64,000 bases of DNA from Paenibacillus mangrovi (GCF_022898935.1 NZ_JALIRP010000003.1:1-64000); one strand, 5' to 3'; shown: positions 7,810-17,485, counted from the first letter of the stretch. A program made the numbers and translations. The notes: generated from the sequence alone by a model not told the origin.

Positions 7810-10014
7810 TTATGCCATTTTTTTGGGGATTCGTAGGCATCGACGCATGAAAGCAATACATCTGCCTCTTTCCATCGGACCTTCATCATAAGCTATCATT
7901 TCCCAATCGGCGGAAAAATCGTATAACAAAGCGCGAATTTCTTTCTCTTCAACAGGAAGGCTCTGCAAATATTCTCTTACAGTATAACCCGCAGGGGCAG
8001 TACCGAAGCGGTGCGCAAGGGCTCTCCACACGGGATTGGCGCACTTTAAAAGCTCGGCTTTGCCGGGGAATCGGCGCCGGGTCACATGAAGGCGGAGCCA
8101 AAGCGGCAGCAGCCGCAGGGACGGCATGAGCTGAATGATAATTAGCGTCAGCAGCCCTGCCAAAACCAGTCCCGCTGCCAATATAAGCTTCCTGCTCCAA
8201 ATGAAGTCCATAGTACGGTACAGGCCTTTTTCCGCCAGACCTGATAACTTCAGAATAACATCGCCTCCGGCTACGGATATCTGATGCAAAGAAGAGGTGG
8301 ACTTGGACGAGCCGTTTGAAATGGCAAAGCCCGGTGTTGGATCAAAGGCGACCCAGCCTGACTCGGGAAAATAGACCTCCACCCAAGAGTGCGCATCCCC
8401 GTCGCTGACCGAATAACGCCCTGGATGGCTCAGATCCGGAGTACCCGGAGCAAATCCCTTCACGTACCTTGCCGGAATCCCTTCGCTGCGCAGAAGCACC
8501 GTCATTGCCGTAGAAAAATGGTTGCAATATCCGTCATGAGTTACAAACAGAAAATCATCAACAAAGTCCTGACCTTCTGGCGGCACTCTCGTTTCCAATG
8601 TATAGTGTTCATGTTTCTTTAGATAGCTTTTTACTGCCTCGACCTTCTCGTAACGGTTCACAGCGCCCTTGGTAATCTCGGCGGCCAAACTCCTCACACG
8701 CTGCGGAAGCTCATCCGGGAGCTGCAGATAGCGGTCCCTGATAGTTCGAGGATCGTCTCCAGAATCGCTGCTGAGTCGATTCGGGTTCGTGTCCGGCATA
8801 AGCACTTTTATGGTATAGCTTTCAACCTGCGGCTGGCCTCTATCCATCATGACCTTCACCGTACCCGCATCGGTGTTCTGCTCGATCGCCGCGGGAAGGA
8901 CGGTTCCTGCCGAAGATAGCTGCAGATCGACTACTTCGGCGATCATTCCCCCGCCAAACAGCGGAAAGCTCTGCAGCAGCGGCCGCTCAAACGTTATTTG
9001 CTGCGTGATGGTCTTAAGGCCCTCCGAGGCCTTGTCCTGCCCTACAATGACGCCTGGGACATAGCCGCCCTTCACGGCATTGTCAGGCTCTGTCCATTTT
9101 CTGCCGTTATACTCACTGAAGGTTTCCCCGCGCCAGTAAGTGGGAGATGGTGTCTGCGCCGTAAAATAAATACGGCTGCCCTGATGCAGAGGAATCCCCA
9201 TGTCCTCCTCTTCGCCGGATAAGTTATATCCCGTCACTGCAGTTGCTTCACCACCGCTGTATCCTGTCTTCATCCAGTCAGCCACACGTTCCGCCACCTG
9301 CTGGAGCGAGATGCGGGCCGCGGGCTTCTGCTCCGATAAGATGCCTCCGGCCCAGCTCCCGGCCACCAGCAGCAGCACGGCTGCCGCGAGGGATAACCCC
9401 CATATGCCATATATAGGCCTCGGAATGACATACGATCTTCCGCTTTCTCTCAATCGGGAGAGATGCACCATGCCTTGCAGCATCAGAATCAAAGCACTGG
9501 TCCGGATAATGTCATCATACACAGGAAGATTCAGCAGCGTTTCAAGACAGAACAAATACAGCAGTGTAGCCGCCGCGAAAAGCAGAACGCTGCTGCGCAG
9601 AAGCGCCAAAGACTGCACCGAATAGACGAGCAAGGCCCAGCCGATCATGAGCACCAGCATGCGTGATTCCTGGCTCATCAAGGAGAAATGTCCGGTTAAG
9701 AGGAGCAGTTCCACATCCTTCAGCAGCAAGGAGAAGGAGGACAATAGCCCAGACTCTTCTCCGCTCAGTCGAACCGTATATGCCCAAACTCCTAGCGTGC
9801 AAAGCCCGTATAAGGGCAGGGATAAGGACCATTTGAGGCAAAAGACTCCCAGCAAAAGCAGCAGCCCCGTGAATATATACATGACCCCAAACCAATCCTG
9901 GCTGAACGACATCACATCAAGCGGCCTTAACGGCAATAGCCATTCGATGAAAAGTCCCATTAGAGGTAGTGAAATCCATATCCGGTACAAAAGCGGATCT
10001 CTTCCGTTATCCAT
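7810..10014 (-). CDS. Transglutaminase-like membrane protein (TgpA type)
   Basis: A 734-residue protein with about six hydrophobic segments in the first 200 residues, a large extracytoplasmic region, one late membrane helix near residue 610 and a cytoplasmic tail. The transglutaminase-like cysteine-protease domain shows the Cys in DGYCNHFSTAM, the His in DAHSWVEVYF and the Asp in AFDPTPGF. Such proteins occur with MoxR ATPases and DUF58 proteins, as here: the ATG follows the DUF58 stop by 1 nt, implying translational coupling. The start has GAGGGGGTGAT upstream. The family role (cell-envelope peptide or polymer processing) is not firmly established. Confidence 0.9.
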   Translation of the reverse strand: MDNGRDPLLYRIWISLPLMGLFIEWLLPLRPLDVMSFSQDWFGVMYIFTGLLLLLGVFCLKWSLSLPLYGLCTLGVWAYTVRLSGEESGLLSSFSLLLKDVELLLLTGHFSLMSQESRMLVLMIGWALLVYSVQSLALLRSSVLLFAAATLLYLFCLETLLNLPVYDDIIRTSALILMLQGMVHLSRLRESGRSYVIPRPIYGIWGLSLAAAVLLLVAGSWAGGILSEQKPAARISLQQVAERVADWMKTGYSGGEATAVTGYNLSGEEEDMGIPLHQGSRIYFTAQTPSPTYWRGETFSEYNGRKWTEPDNAVKGGYVPGVIVGQDKASEGLKTITQQITFERPLLQSFPLFGGGMIAEVVDLQLSSAGTVLPAAIEQNTDAGTVKVMMDRGQPQVESYTIKVLMPDTNPNRLSSDSGDDPRTIRDRYLQLPDELPQRVRSLAAEITKGAVNRYEKVEAVKSYLKKHEHYTLETRVPPEGQDFVDDFLFVTHDGYCNHFSTAMTVLLRSEGIPARYVKGFAPGTPDLSHPGRYSVSDGDAHSWVEVYFPESGWVAFDPTPGFAISNGSSKSTSSLHQISVAGGDVILKLSGLAEKGLYRTMDFIWSRKLILAAGLVLAGLLTLIIIQLMPSLRLLPLWLRLHVTRRRFPGKAELLKCANPVWRALAHRFGTAPAGYTVREYLQSLPVEEKEIRALLYDFSADWEMIAYDEGPMERGRCIAFMRRCLRIPKKMA

Positions 10015-10015
10015 C

Positions 10016-11326
10016 TTAGATCACCCCCTCACCCTGAGGAGATCTATCCACTAAACCGATTCGGGTTACCCGGTCTTGGTCCACAGCAAACATGCCTGCT
10101 CCCATTCGCGACAACCGGACGGCCGTCGCAAAAGAAGATCCGCTTCCTGCATGTATATCCTGTTTGCCCCCGTTCAAGCTGCCTTGCTGGCCGTACGCTG
10201 CGGTGCAGTAGAAGTCGACCTGAATGCCGCGTGCAATCATCCGGGCGGCAGCCTCAGCCGCCTGATGATCCAGCCTGCCTGTAACGACGATCACGCGCGT
10301 GCCTGGAACTGTCTTCTTCAGCGCTTCGTCCATTATGGATGAAAGGGGAGGCCCCTCCCCCAATCTGACAGGTGACAAGGCAGCAAGAATTCGAGTATAG
10401 TCATCGCGGCTGCTTGCAGCTCTCTCTTCATCCATATTCGTGATGCTGTTCTCCTTCGTGTCCAGCGCCCCGCATATAAGTCTGCCCCTTGCTCCGGTGC
10501 GCATCATTTCGCCCAATATCCCTGAGGCTGCCGATACAGCATTTTCGAAAGACAAATTTCTGTTCTCCCGCTTCTGTTCCTCTGTATCTTCACTGAAAAC
10601 ATACCCCTGACGCGAACAGTCCAAGATGACCAGGCAAAATAGATCCCGCTCATCCTCGGGTATACAGGTATAGAGACTGCCGCGCTTGGCGGAACTCTTC
10701 CAGTGAATCCGGTTTAGTGGATCGGAGGGCATGTACTCTCTGACCTCCGGACTTTTGGCACCATTCCGGTGTTCCGCCGTTTGAACCGGCTGCTGCGCAG
10801 CCTGGGCGGAAGCGGCTGGCAGCTCCAAAGCGCTTGCGATTGGCAGCGGCCTCGGAAGAACCAGTAGACGGCCTTCCGATCTTTGGACACGTCCTCCTTT
10901 GAACCAGCCGAACAGCCCGCCCCATTCCAGCAGGCAGGCATCGAAGGAATATACGCCGCGCGGCAGACCGCGCAGCTCGCAGCTGTAAGTCAAACTGCGC
11001 CGGAATCCGGGAAAGAGTACCTGCCGGCTGCTTCCTCCGGTATAGTAGTCCTCCACAGCAAGCCACGGAACGGGTAGAAAGGAACGAAAGCTTACCTCTA
11101 CCTGCATGACCGCGGTTTCGCCTGCGGGTATCACAGATTGCGACATTTGACGTTTAATGGTAACCCTCCGCGGGCCTAGACATTGCATCAGAACTCCAGA
11201 GACGGCAATCAAACCCGTGAGCAGCAGCATATAGAGTGCCGATGCTCCCCCATGCCAGAGATACAATGCAGTCAGAACAACGAGCACGATAGCTCCGCCT
11301 GTCCACTCCTTAAGCCGCCTCCTCAT
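10016..11326 (-). CDS. DUF58 domain-containing membrane protein
   Basis: A 436-residue protein with two N-terminal hydrophobic segments (residues about 12-48), an Ig-like extracellular stretch, then a DUF58/vWA-like region. It includes the family hallmark REYMPSDPLNRIHWKSSAKR, where a conserved Pro-Asp and Trp-Lys lie near residues 193-212. DUF58 proteins pair with MoxR AAA ATPases. The start codon overlaps the moxR stop by 4 nt (ATGA), and AAAGGAG lies 8 nt upstream inside moxR. It is the middle gene of a three-gene operon. A role as substrate or adaptor of the MoxR chaperone is inferred from family context only. Confidence 0.9.
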   Translation of the reverse strand: MRRRLKEWTGGAIVLVVLTALYLWHGGASALYMLLLTGLIAVSGVLMQCLGPRRVTIKRQMSQSVIPAGETAVMQVEVSFRSFLPVPWLAVEDYYTGGSSRQVLFPGFRRSLTYSCELRGLPRGVYSFDACLLEWGGLFGWFKGGRVQRSEGRLLVLPRPLPIASALELPAASAQAAQQPVQTAEHRNGAKSPEVREYMPSDPLNRIHWKSSAKRGSLYTCIPEDERDLFCLVILDCSRQGYVFSEDTEEQKRENRNLSFENAVSAASGILGEMMRTGARGRLICGALDTKENSITNMDEERAASSRDDYTRILAALSPVRLGEGPPLSSIMDEALKKTVPGTRVIVVTGRLDHQAAEAAARMIARGIQVDFYCTAAYGQQGSLNGGKQDIHAGSGSSFATAVRLSRMGAGMFAVDQDRVTRIGLVDRSPQGEGVI

Positions 11327-12306
11327 GGCCGTACTCCTTTTCGGCCGGCATGCGGCAGGACTAGACGGGTCAGCAGCTCCTGCACAATATCCTCGCCTTG
11401 CACCCCGGCCAGCACCGCTTCATGGCTGAGCTGCAGCCGGTGAGCCAAGACAGGAACAGCCGTATGCTTCATGTCATCCGGAATCACGTAAGTACGCCCG
11501 GCCATATAAGCGGCTGCCTGGGAAGCCTGCATCCACGCTAACGTCCCCCGCGGACTGATGCCGAGCTGAAGCCTGGAATGATGTCTCGAAGCATCCGCGG
11601 TCTGCACCAGCATCCACTTGATGGAATCATCCACGAAAACACCTTTAACCTCGCGCTGCATTTTTTCCATTTCCTCTGCCAGCATTACAGGCTTGATCTG
11701 CTCCAGCGGCTGACCTCCCTGCATGCGTGACAAAAGCTCCATTTCCTGCTCAGGCTCCGGATATCCCAGATGAATCCTCATGAGAAAACGGTCCAGCTGC
11801 GCTTCGGGAAGCCGGTAGGTTCCTTCGAATTGCAGAGGATTCTGGGTCGCCAAGAGCAAAAATGGACGCGGCAGCGGGTACGTGCTTCCATCAATCGTGA
11901 TCCGGTGTTCCTCCATGGCCTCCAGCAGAGCTGACTGAGTCCGTGGTGAAGCACGGTTCAGCTCATCGGCCAGCACCAGATTGGACATGACCGGCCCCGG
12001 ACGGAATTCGAATGTACCGTTGTGCTGGCGGTATACGGATGTTCCCGTCACATCCGCCGGCATCAAATCATAGGTGAACTGGATGCGGCCAAAGCTCGCA
12101 CCAAGACAGGCTGCAAGCGTACGGACCAGCATGGTTTTGCCCACACCGGGCATATCTTCAAGCAGAATGTGACCGCCACATAGCATAGACATAAGCGCGA
12201 GCCTGATCTGGGCCTCTTTTCCGACAATAACGGTTCCTACACGGGCTATGACCCGTTCAAGCAGCTCAGGAGCCAAGTCCTGATATTGTATGGAAGGAGT
12301 AGACAA
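11323..12306 (-). CDS. MoxR-family AAA+ ATPase
   Basis: A 327-residue AAA+ ATPase. The Walker A motif in LLEDMPGVGKTMLVR lies near residues 48-62, Walker B is LVLADELNRA, sensor 1 is LLLATQNPLQFEGTYRLPEAQLDRF and the lid domain has SPRGTLAWMQ. These are diagnostic of MoxR proteins, thought to act as chaperone-like remodelling ATPases for vWA/DUF58 partners. The start is TTG with CGGAGG 8 nt upstream. It is first in an operon with the DUF58 and transglutaminase genes, with a 4-nt overlap to the former. Confidence 0.95.
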   Translation of the reverse strand: MSTPSIQYQDLAPELLERVIARVGTVIVGKEAQIRLALMSMLCGGHILLEDMPGVGKTMLVRTLAACLGASFGRIQFTYDLMPADVTGTSVYRQHNGTFEFRPGPVMSNLVLADELNRASPRTQSALLEAMEEHRITIDGSTYPLPRPFLLLATQNPLQFEGTYRLPEAQLDRFLMRIHLGYPEPEQEMELLSRMQGGQPLEQIKPVMLAEEMEKMQREVKGVFVDDSIKWMLVQTADASRHHSRLQLGISPRGTLAWMQASQAAAYMAGRTYVIPDDMKHTAVPVLAHRLQLSHEAVLAGVQGEDIVQELLTRLVLPHAGRKGVRP

Positions 12307-12416
12307 TTACATAACCTCCGATTCATTTTGGAGTCGAATTCATAGAATCTATAAAATTCAGTCTCTCCATAAATGAAAGGAAGTAGACATGTCTCTCTGA
12401 TAATTATGCTAGATTA

Positions 12417-13700
12417 TTAGAATACCTTGACCCGTCGTTCCACACTATTCTCAGATGCGGCAATATTCATATACCCCGCGGTGGCAAACAGATCGCGGAG
12501 AGGTATCCAGACGGCATCATTCTTGAGACTCACGGACGTAGATATGTCGGATTGCTTCTTACCGGAATTCATGACAGACAGCAGCTCGGATTTCGTATGA
12601 ATCAGCAACGTAGTATCCGTATCCGCCTTAAGGGTAATGCCCGCCGTTTGCGCTTTGGCATTCCATACCGCCGTTCCTCCGAGCCGTTCCGCCACAGTAC
12701 GGACTGGAACGAGATAATGTCCGTTCTCATACAGATATTCCCCTGGCTGCAGCGTCGTTTCCTGAGGCCCCACTTCAAGCCGCAGCGGTTTGCCGTCTGC
12801 AAACAAAGCCGCATTGCCTGCGACATGGGACTGCACCCATGCCTCGCTTGGCGCGCTGCGCTTGAGCTGCCTTGCCTTGTCATTTACCTTGAACTGTACA
12901 GGCTCCTTGTCCGGCGACAGAACCCCAAACTGGAACCCTTTGCTTTTATACCAGGATATAATCGTTGGCAGAGCCTTCACGCTCTCTTTATGACCACTTC
13001 CGTCATGCATCAAAAGGACGACCTGATCGGATTTCACTGGCGTTTCAGCCCCTTTGACGATTTCAGCTGCAGGCACTCCCCGGCGCTTCGAATCACCGCT
13101 GTCCACATTCCAATCCGTTACAACGTATCCGCCCAGCTTCATTAGACTAAAATAAGTATCATCGAAGTGGCCAGCTGTCCCCCCAGGGGCTCTTACCAAC
13201 TGCGGACGAATGCCTGTGATGAGGTTTATCTCTTCTTCGGTTTTCTTGATCTGATCCCAGAAGACAGGAAATCCGCTATAAAGCTCTGTATAATTATGAT
13301 CATACGAATGATTGCCAATGGCATGTCCCTCTTCATAAATACGCTGCAGCAGCTCAGGATAACGCTTGACCTGCTCACCAAGGACGAAGAAGGTCGCATG
13401 GATATTATTTTTTTTCAAAATATCAAGAACTTCGCCGGTTAAAGCACTCGGTCCATCGTCAAACGTAAGGTAGACCGTTTTTCCGGGTGCGTCTGTTGCA
13501 GACTTGGCTTTCGAAGATGAAGAAGCATACATCGGTTTAATCTCTTGCTGGCTTACGGGCTGTATCGGAGCTTTCGCAGCCGCAGGCTGCAGGCGCCAAG
13601 GAAATGATCCTTCTCCCTGAAATGAAAAAAGCATCAACAGCAGCATGACAAGTCCGAAGCAAGCCGCTCTTTTTTTGCTATGCAACAACCTTTTAACCAT
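12417..13700 (-). CDS. Secreted polysaccharide deacetylase with copper-amine-oxidase-N-like C-terminal domain
   Basis: A 427-residue protein with an N-terminal signal or anchor (positive residues then a hydrophobic stretch at about 13-28). The NodB carbohydrate esterase 4 domain covers about 75-275: TFDDGPS (motif 1), HSYDH (metal His pair), RAPGG, DWNVDSGD and VVLLMHDG. These are the metal and catalytic motifs of peptidoglycan or chitin N-deacetylases. The last 120 residues resemble the copper amine oxidase N-terminal-like domain (YLVPVRTVAERLGGTAVWN) widely used in Paenibacillus exported proteins. The start has GGAGG 9 nt upstream. It is separated from the moxR operon and divergent from the DedA gene. 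Confidence 0.92.
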   Translation of the reverse strand: MVKRLLHSKKRAACFGLVMLLLMLFSFQGEGSFPWRLQPAAAKAPIQPVSQQEIKPMYASSSSKAKSATDAPGKTVYLTFDDGPSALTGEVLDILKKNNIHATFFVLGEQVKRYPELLQRIYEEGHAIGNHSYDHNYTELYSGFPVFWDQIKKTEEEINLITGIRPQLVRAPGGTAGHFDDTYFSLMKLGGYVVTDWNVDSGDSKRRGVPAAEIVKGAETPVKSDQVVLLMHDGSGHKESVKALPTIISWYKSKGFQFGVLSPDKEPVQFKVNDKARQLKRSAPSEAWVQSHVAGNAALFADGKPLRLEVGPQETTLQPGEYLYENGHYLVPVRTVAERLGGTAVWNAKAQTAGITLKADTDTTLLIHTKSELLSVMNSGKKQSDISTSVSLKNDAVWIPLRDLFATAGYMNIAASENSVERRVKVF

Positions 13701-13839
13701 TGACGAATACCTCCACTATTTCTATGAATTCTGCTTTCTGGTAGATTATATGGTGGAAGGGTTGTAAATAGACTCTTAGTCCTGCACTTTTTAAGACAAT
13801 AAGCAAGCACAACTTGGATCTGGTTTGGAGTGAGTTTCG

Positions 13840-14499
13840 TTGGAACTGCTAAAGTGGATACAGCTATGGTTTGGCGATTACGGTTATTTCGTTTTGTTTC
13901 TGGGGTTGGTACTGGAGTTCATCGCTCTCCCCTTCCCGGGTGAAACGACGATGGCCTATGCGGGGTATCTCTCCTATGAGGGGAAATTGCATTTTGGTTT
14001 GCTAATTCTGCTCGCATTTTTGGGTACGACGATCGGTATTACCATCACGTATTTTATTGGCCTGAAGTTAGGTCTTCCCTTTATAAAGCGGTACGGAAAA
14101 TGGGTATTATTGACCGAGCATAAGATCGAACGAGCGCAAAAGTGGTTCAACAAATACGGTAAGGGTCTAATTTTCATTGGTTATTTTATTCCCGGCGCAC
14201 GCCATTTTAGCGGATATTTTTCAGGGATCATCAACCTTTCCTTCCGGAAGTTTGCCTTGTATGCATACAGCGGCGCACTCTTTTGGGTCGTTCTGTTCCT
14301 AAGCATCGGCAAGCTTTTCGGGCCACAGTGGAACCATGTATTCCACCTCGCAGAAAAGTACTCCGTATGGATCGTTGCGGCCATCGCGCTGATTGTCCTT
14401 ACTTTTGTCGTGTACCGTTTCAGAAAGCCGCTTTCAACGCTGTTGAACAAGATGGTACGTAAGCTTAAACCTAAACCGGTATCCAAAACGCTAAAATAG
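13840..14499 (+). CDS. DedA-family (VTT domain) membrane protein
   Basis: A 219-residue polytopic protein of the DedA/SNARE-associated family, implicated in lipid flipping and membrane homeostasis. The family signature includes LEFIALPFPGETTMAYAGYL, the central FIKRYGKWVLLTEHKIERAQKWFNKYGK and FIGYFIPGARHFSGYFSGI, with the conserved Gly-Ala-Arg. A basic C-terminal tail follows the last helix. The start is TTG with GGAGTGAG upstream. It is monocistronic, ending in its own terminator. Confidence 0.92.
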   Translation: MELLKWIQLWFGDYGYFVLFLGLVLEFIALPFPGETTMAYAGYLSYEGKLHFGLLILLAFLGTTIGITITYFIGLKLGLPFIKRYGKWVLLTEHKIERAQKWFNKYGKGLIFIGYFIPGARHFSGYFSGIINLSFRKFALYAYSGALFWVVLFLSIGKLFGPQWNHVFHLAEKYSVWIVAAIALIVLTFVVYRFRKPLSTLLNKMVRKLKPKPVSKTLK

Positions 14500-14503
14500 A
14501 TCA

Positions 14504-14545
14504 CAAAAAAAGACGCATCCTGCCGCTCACAGGTGCGTCTTTTTG
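14504..14545. terminator. Terminator after the DedA gene
   Basis: AGACGCA and TGCGTCT arms, extended by an inner CCTG/CAGG stem, flanked by A-run and T-run. It lies between convergent genes and can act in both directions. Confidence 0.85.
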
Positions 14546-14583
14546 TATGACATATCTTTATTAGATCTATAATGGCATTAACC

Positions 14584-16092
14584 TTATGCTGCAGAAGTAT
14601 TTCCAACTTTTTTCATTTCCGCCTTCAGGTTTTCCTCATGCGGTTTTGTTTTCTTAATGAAGAACGCCAGGATCAGCGCGGCGACACTCAGCCAGGTGGC
14701 AATGTTAAAAGCATCGTTGATGCCATGAACCATGGATTGTGCAGACAGAGCGGCCATTTGAGCCTTATCCGTTGCTTTGGCGGCACCAGCTTTAATCCCT
14801 TCTGTAATGTAATTCTTGGTATGGGAAGTCATTACCGTAACCAGTATGGCTGTCCCGATGGAACCTGATACCGTACGCACCGTGTTGTACATCGCTGTAC
14901 CATGCGCGTTCATGCTGCGCGGCAGCTGGTTCAGGCCTGCGGTCTGGATCGGCATCGACAGAAGCGAAATACCGAACATGCGCACCGTATAAACAATCAT
15001 CATGTGAGAGTAGGATGTATCCACAGTCAAATGGCTGAGTTCATAGCCCATGCATACCGTGATGATAAGGCCGATGACGGATAGTATGCGGGCTCCGATT
15101 TTATCGAAAATCGCACCCGTAATCGGTGACATAATCCCCATCAGAATGGCTCCTGGAAGCATCATCATACCGGACTGCATCGGCGTAAACCCGCGGATAT
15201 TTTGCATGAAAATCGGCATCAGGATCATAGGCGCATACATCACCATCGTAATAATCACGTTGATAATGGTCGTCAGCGTAAACATGTTATATTTAAAAAT
15301 CCGGAATTCGAGCATTGGCGTCTCAGACAGCAACTGTTTCCATACGAATGCGATCAAAGCAACCGTACCTATGGCGAGTGGCCAAATGACCTGCTGGCTT
15401 CCCCAGCCGTTTGTACCGGCGTTACTGAATCCATATAGGAGACCGCCAAAGCCAATCGTAGACAGAATGACGGAAATGCTATCGAATTTCGGCTTGGTGA
15501 CCTTCGTTACATTTTTCAGAAAGAAAATACCGATCAGCGTCGCAATGACAGAGAATGGAAGAATGATATAGAACAGCACACGCCATGTGTAATGCTCCAC
15601 AATGTAACCGGACAGCGTTGGCCCAATCGCCGGCGCCAGAATCATGGCAATACCCATCATTCCCATCGCGGATCCGCGTTTTTCTATCGGGAAGATGTTC
15701 AGGAATACGACTGTCATTAGAGGCATCACAATCCCAGCGCCCCCTGCCTGTATCACACGGCCTACCATCAGGATCGCAAAGGACGGCGCCAAGGCACATA
15801 TGAGCGTTCCGATCGAGAATAAGGACATCGCGGAGATAAACAACTGACGGGTCGTAAACCGGGCCATCAAAAAGGCGGTGACTGGAATCAAAACACCATT
15901 GACGAGCATGTAGCCCGTGGTCAGCCATTGTCCTGTTGTGGGTTGGGTAATACCGAGATCGGCCATGATATTAGGTAAGGCGACATTCATAAGCGTCTGA
16001 TTCAGGAACGCTACAAAAGCGCCGATAAGCAAGGCGGCGATAATCGGTCCTTTCTTAAGGTGCTCTATTGACTGAGCTTGGTTGTTATTCAT
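14584..16092 (-). CDS. MDR MFS transporter, DHA2 (EmrB/QacA) family
   Basis: A 502-residue 14-TM major facilitator of the drug:H+ antiporter-2 family. Typical features are FLNQTLMNVALPNIMADLGI at TM1 and GYMLVNGVLIPVTAFLMARF with the motif A region. The antiporter motif C is in GIAMILAPAIGPTLSGYIVE. The last helix is followed by a basic tail. The ATG overlaps the stop of the upstream MarR gene (ATGA), so the pair forms an operon resembling yusO-yusP of Bacillus subtilis, where the MarR protein represses the pump. Substrates are unknown. Confidence 0.93.
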   Translation of the reverse strand: MNNNQAQSIEHLKKGPIIAALLIGAFVAFLNQTLMNVALPNIMADLGITQPTTGQWLTTGYMLVNGVLIPVTAFLMARFTTRQLFISAMSLFSIGTLICALAPSFAILMVGRVIQAGGAGIVMPLMTVVFLNIFPIEKRGSAMGMMGIAMILAPAIGPTLSGYIVEHYTWRVLFYIILPFSVIATLIGIFFLKNVTKVTKPKFDSISVILSTIGFGGLLYGFSNAGTNGWGSQQVIWPLAIGTVALIAFVWKQLLSETPMLEFRIFKYNMFTLTTIINVIITMVMYAPMILMPIFMQNIRGFTPMQSGMMMLPGAILMGIMSPITGAIFDKIGARILSVIGLIITVCMGYELSHLTVDTSYSHMMIVYTVRMFGISLLSMPIQTAGLNQLPRSMNAHGTAMYNTVRTVSGSIGTAILVTVMTSHTKNYITEGIKAGAAKATDKAQMAALSAQSMVHGINDAFNIATWLSVAALILAFFIKKTKPHEENLKAEMKKVGNTSAA

Positions 16093-16541
16093 AATGTATT
16101 TCTCTCGCTCCCTTTTTGTGTAAGTAAATCGATAATCCGTTGATGTGTGTCCATCATATGACGCCTGTCCTCTTCTTTAATTTGTAAAAGAGGTTCAAGG
16201 TTGTCACTACTTATGACTTCCATGCGCTTCAGCACTTCCTCCCCTTCCTCTGTGTTTCTCAGCGTAATGGATCTTCGGTCTGTCTCGGAGCGCTTGCGTT
16301 CAACCATCCCCGCTTTGACAAGCCGGTCCACGATACCGCTGGTCGTGCTGTTTCCTATTAGAATGAAATCTGCCAGCTCAGTGAGCCCGATTTCCGGATG
16401 ATCACGTAGAGTTCTCAGCACCAGATATTGAATCCAGGTGGCCCCAAGCGCTTCCGCATCCTTCCAGAACAACTGATAGAAGCATAGATGCACTTGGCGA
16501 AAAGAGTACAACAATTCAAGAATTTGTTCCTGCGAATCCAA
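16089..16541 (-). CDS. MarR-family transcriptional regulator of the MFS pump
   Basis: A 150-residue winged-helix regulator. The recognition helix region ELADFILIGNSTTSGIVDRL lies near residues 56-75, followed by the wing VERKRSETDRRSITL with the characteristic Asp-Arg-Arg. The start is TTG (GGTGAG upstream). It is first in a two-gene operon with the MFS transporter, and an inverted repeat overlapping the transcription start is a likely autoregulatory operator. The inducer is unknown. Confidence 0.92.
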   Translation of the reverse strand: MDSQEQILELLYSFRQVHLCFYQLFWKDAEALGATWIQYLVLRTLRDHPEIGLTELADFILIGNSTTSGIVDRLVKAGMVERKRSETDRRSITLRNTEEGEEVLKRMEVISSDNLEPLLQIKEEDRRHMMDTHQRIIDLLTQKGSERNTL

Positions 16542-16584
16542 AATCCACTCACCCTGTTTCTTAATCTATTCAGAACTTTAATAT

Positions 16585-16627
16585 TTCGCATACGAATTAT
16601 TTTAATTCTAATATGTTGTTATGTCAA
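16585..16627 (-). promoter_or_regulatory. Promoter and MarR-type operator of the MarR-MFS operon
   Basis: Minus-strand -35 TTGACA (16622-16627), 17-nt spacer and -10 TAAAAT (16599-16604). Directly downstream at 16585-16596 is the inverted repeat TTCGTATGCGAA (TTCG arms around four bases), covering the predicted start. A repressor bound there would block initiation, which fits MarR autoregulation. No strong gene was seen in 16630-16784. Confidence 0.7.
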
Positions 16628-16784
16628 TAGAAATATAAGAAAGAATTTACATATACTTTTTACGAGTTTATTTCATAGATTTATGTAAGGAGGGTTGTGG
16701 TTTAAGGCACGGATTCGTTAACCAGTCATTTTTAGGGCCAGCTCACGATATACATCAAGTAACATGTCTATGTAGCTGATATCT

Positions 16785-16811
16785 AAAAAAACACTCTCCA
16801 TCAGGAGAGTG
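16785..16811 (-). terminator. Terminator of the peroxiredoxin gene
   Basis: Perfect 8-bp stem CACTCTCC / GGAGAGTG with a 4-nt loop, followed on the minus strand by seven T. It lies 37 nt after the peroxiredoxin stop. Confidence 0.88.
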
Positions 16812-16847
16812 CACAGTGTTCATCCATTGGGATGAGAAGCAAAAATC

Positions 16848-17306
16848 TTATAAAGCAGATAAAATATCCTCGATATGTCCTTTTACCTTGACCTTTCTCC
16901 ATTCATTCAGCAGCTTTCCCTCTTCATCAATCAGAAAGGTCGAGCGAACAATGCCCATATATTCCCGGCCATACATCTTTTTTAGCTGCCATACATGATA
17001 AAGCTCACTTACTTTATGGTCCTCGTCGGACAGCAGGATAAACGGCAGCTCATGCTTATCCTTGAATTTTACGTGGGATTTGACCGGATCGGGGCTAATG
17101 CCAAGTACGACTGCCCCTTTCGCTTCCAATATATGATGGGAATCACGGAAACTGCAGGCTTCCTCCGTGCAGGCCTGGGTCATGTCCTTCGGATAAAAAT
17201 ATAATATGACTTTGCGTCCGCGATAGCTGCTAAGCGTGATTTCTTCACCATTTGATGCCGGCAGGGTAAAATCAGGTACCTCTTGTCCGATTGCAAGCTC
17301 AGTCAT
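16848..17306 (-). CDS. bcp: Thioredoxin-dependent peroxiredoxin, BCP type
   Basis: A 152-residue thioredoxin-fold peroxidase reducing H2O2 and organic hydroperoxides. The motif DMTQACTEEACSFRD holds the peroxidatic Cys46 and, five residues on, the resolving Cys51, the arrangement of atypical 2-Cys BCP/PrxQ enzymes. The start is placed at ATG 17306 because AAAGGAGG lies 8 nt upstream; an ATG 23 codons further out has no ribosome site. It is divergent from the LCP gene across a spacer carrying Spo0A-box-like sites, one of which (TTCGACA) lies in its own leader. Cytoplasmic. Confidence 0.95.
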   Translation of the reverse strand: MTELAIGQEVPDFTLPASNGEEITLSSYRGRKVILYFYPKDMTQACTEEACSFRDSHHILEAKGAVVLGISPDPVKSHVKFKDKHELPFILLSDEDHKVSELYHVWQLKKMYGREYMGIVRSTFLIDEEGKLLNEWRKVKVKGHIEDILSAL

Positions 17307-17322
17307 CTTTGATTTTCCTCCT

Positions 17323-17439
17323 TTCGACAAATTGATAGATATTGACACGATATCGGAAATTGATTGTACAGCCAAAAGAAATTATAATAAATGAATCCTT
17401 AACCTACAAATGTCGAAATTGACAGCAATCTCTGTCGAA
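17323..17439. promoter_or_regulatory. Cluster of three Spo0A-box-like sites between bcp and the LCP gene
   Basis: TGTCGAA, the consensus 0A box, occurs at 17411-17417 and 17433-17439 in plus orientation with 22-bp spacing, and at 17323-17329 in reverse orientation (TTCGACA). The two plus copies sit in near-identical 14-mers (TGTCGAAATTGACA and TGTCGAAATAGACA), each with TGTC/GACA dyad ends. They abut the bcp promoter and lie 47-75 nt upstream of the LCP start. Binding by Spo0A is inferred from consensus only. Confidence 0.5.
17381..17409 (-). promoter_or_regulatory. Probable SigA promoter of bcp
   Basis: Minus-strand -35 TTGTAG (17404-17409), 17-nt spacer and perfect -10 TATAAT (17381-17386), giving a leader of about 70 nt. 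Confidence 0.6.
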
Positions 17440-17485
17440 ATAGACAACATTCTCCTTTATTAGGAAAATTGAAAGGAAGAGAAGA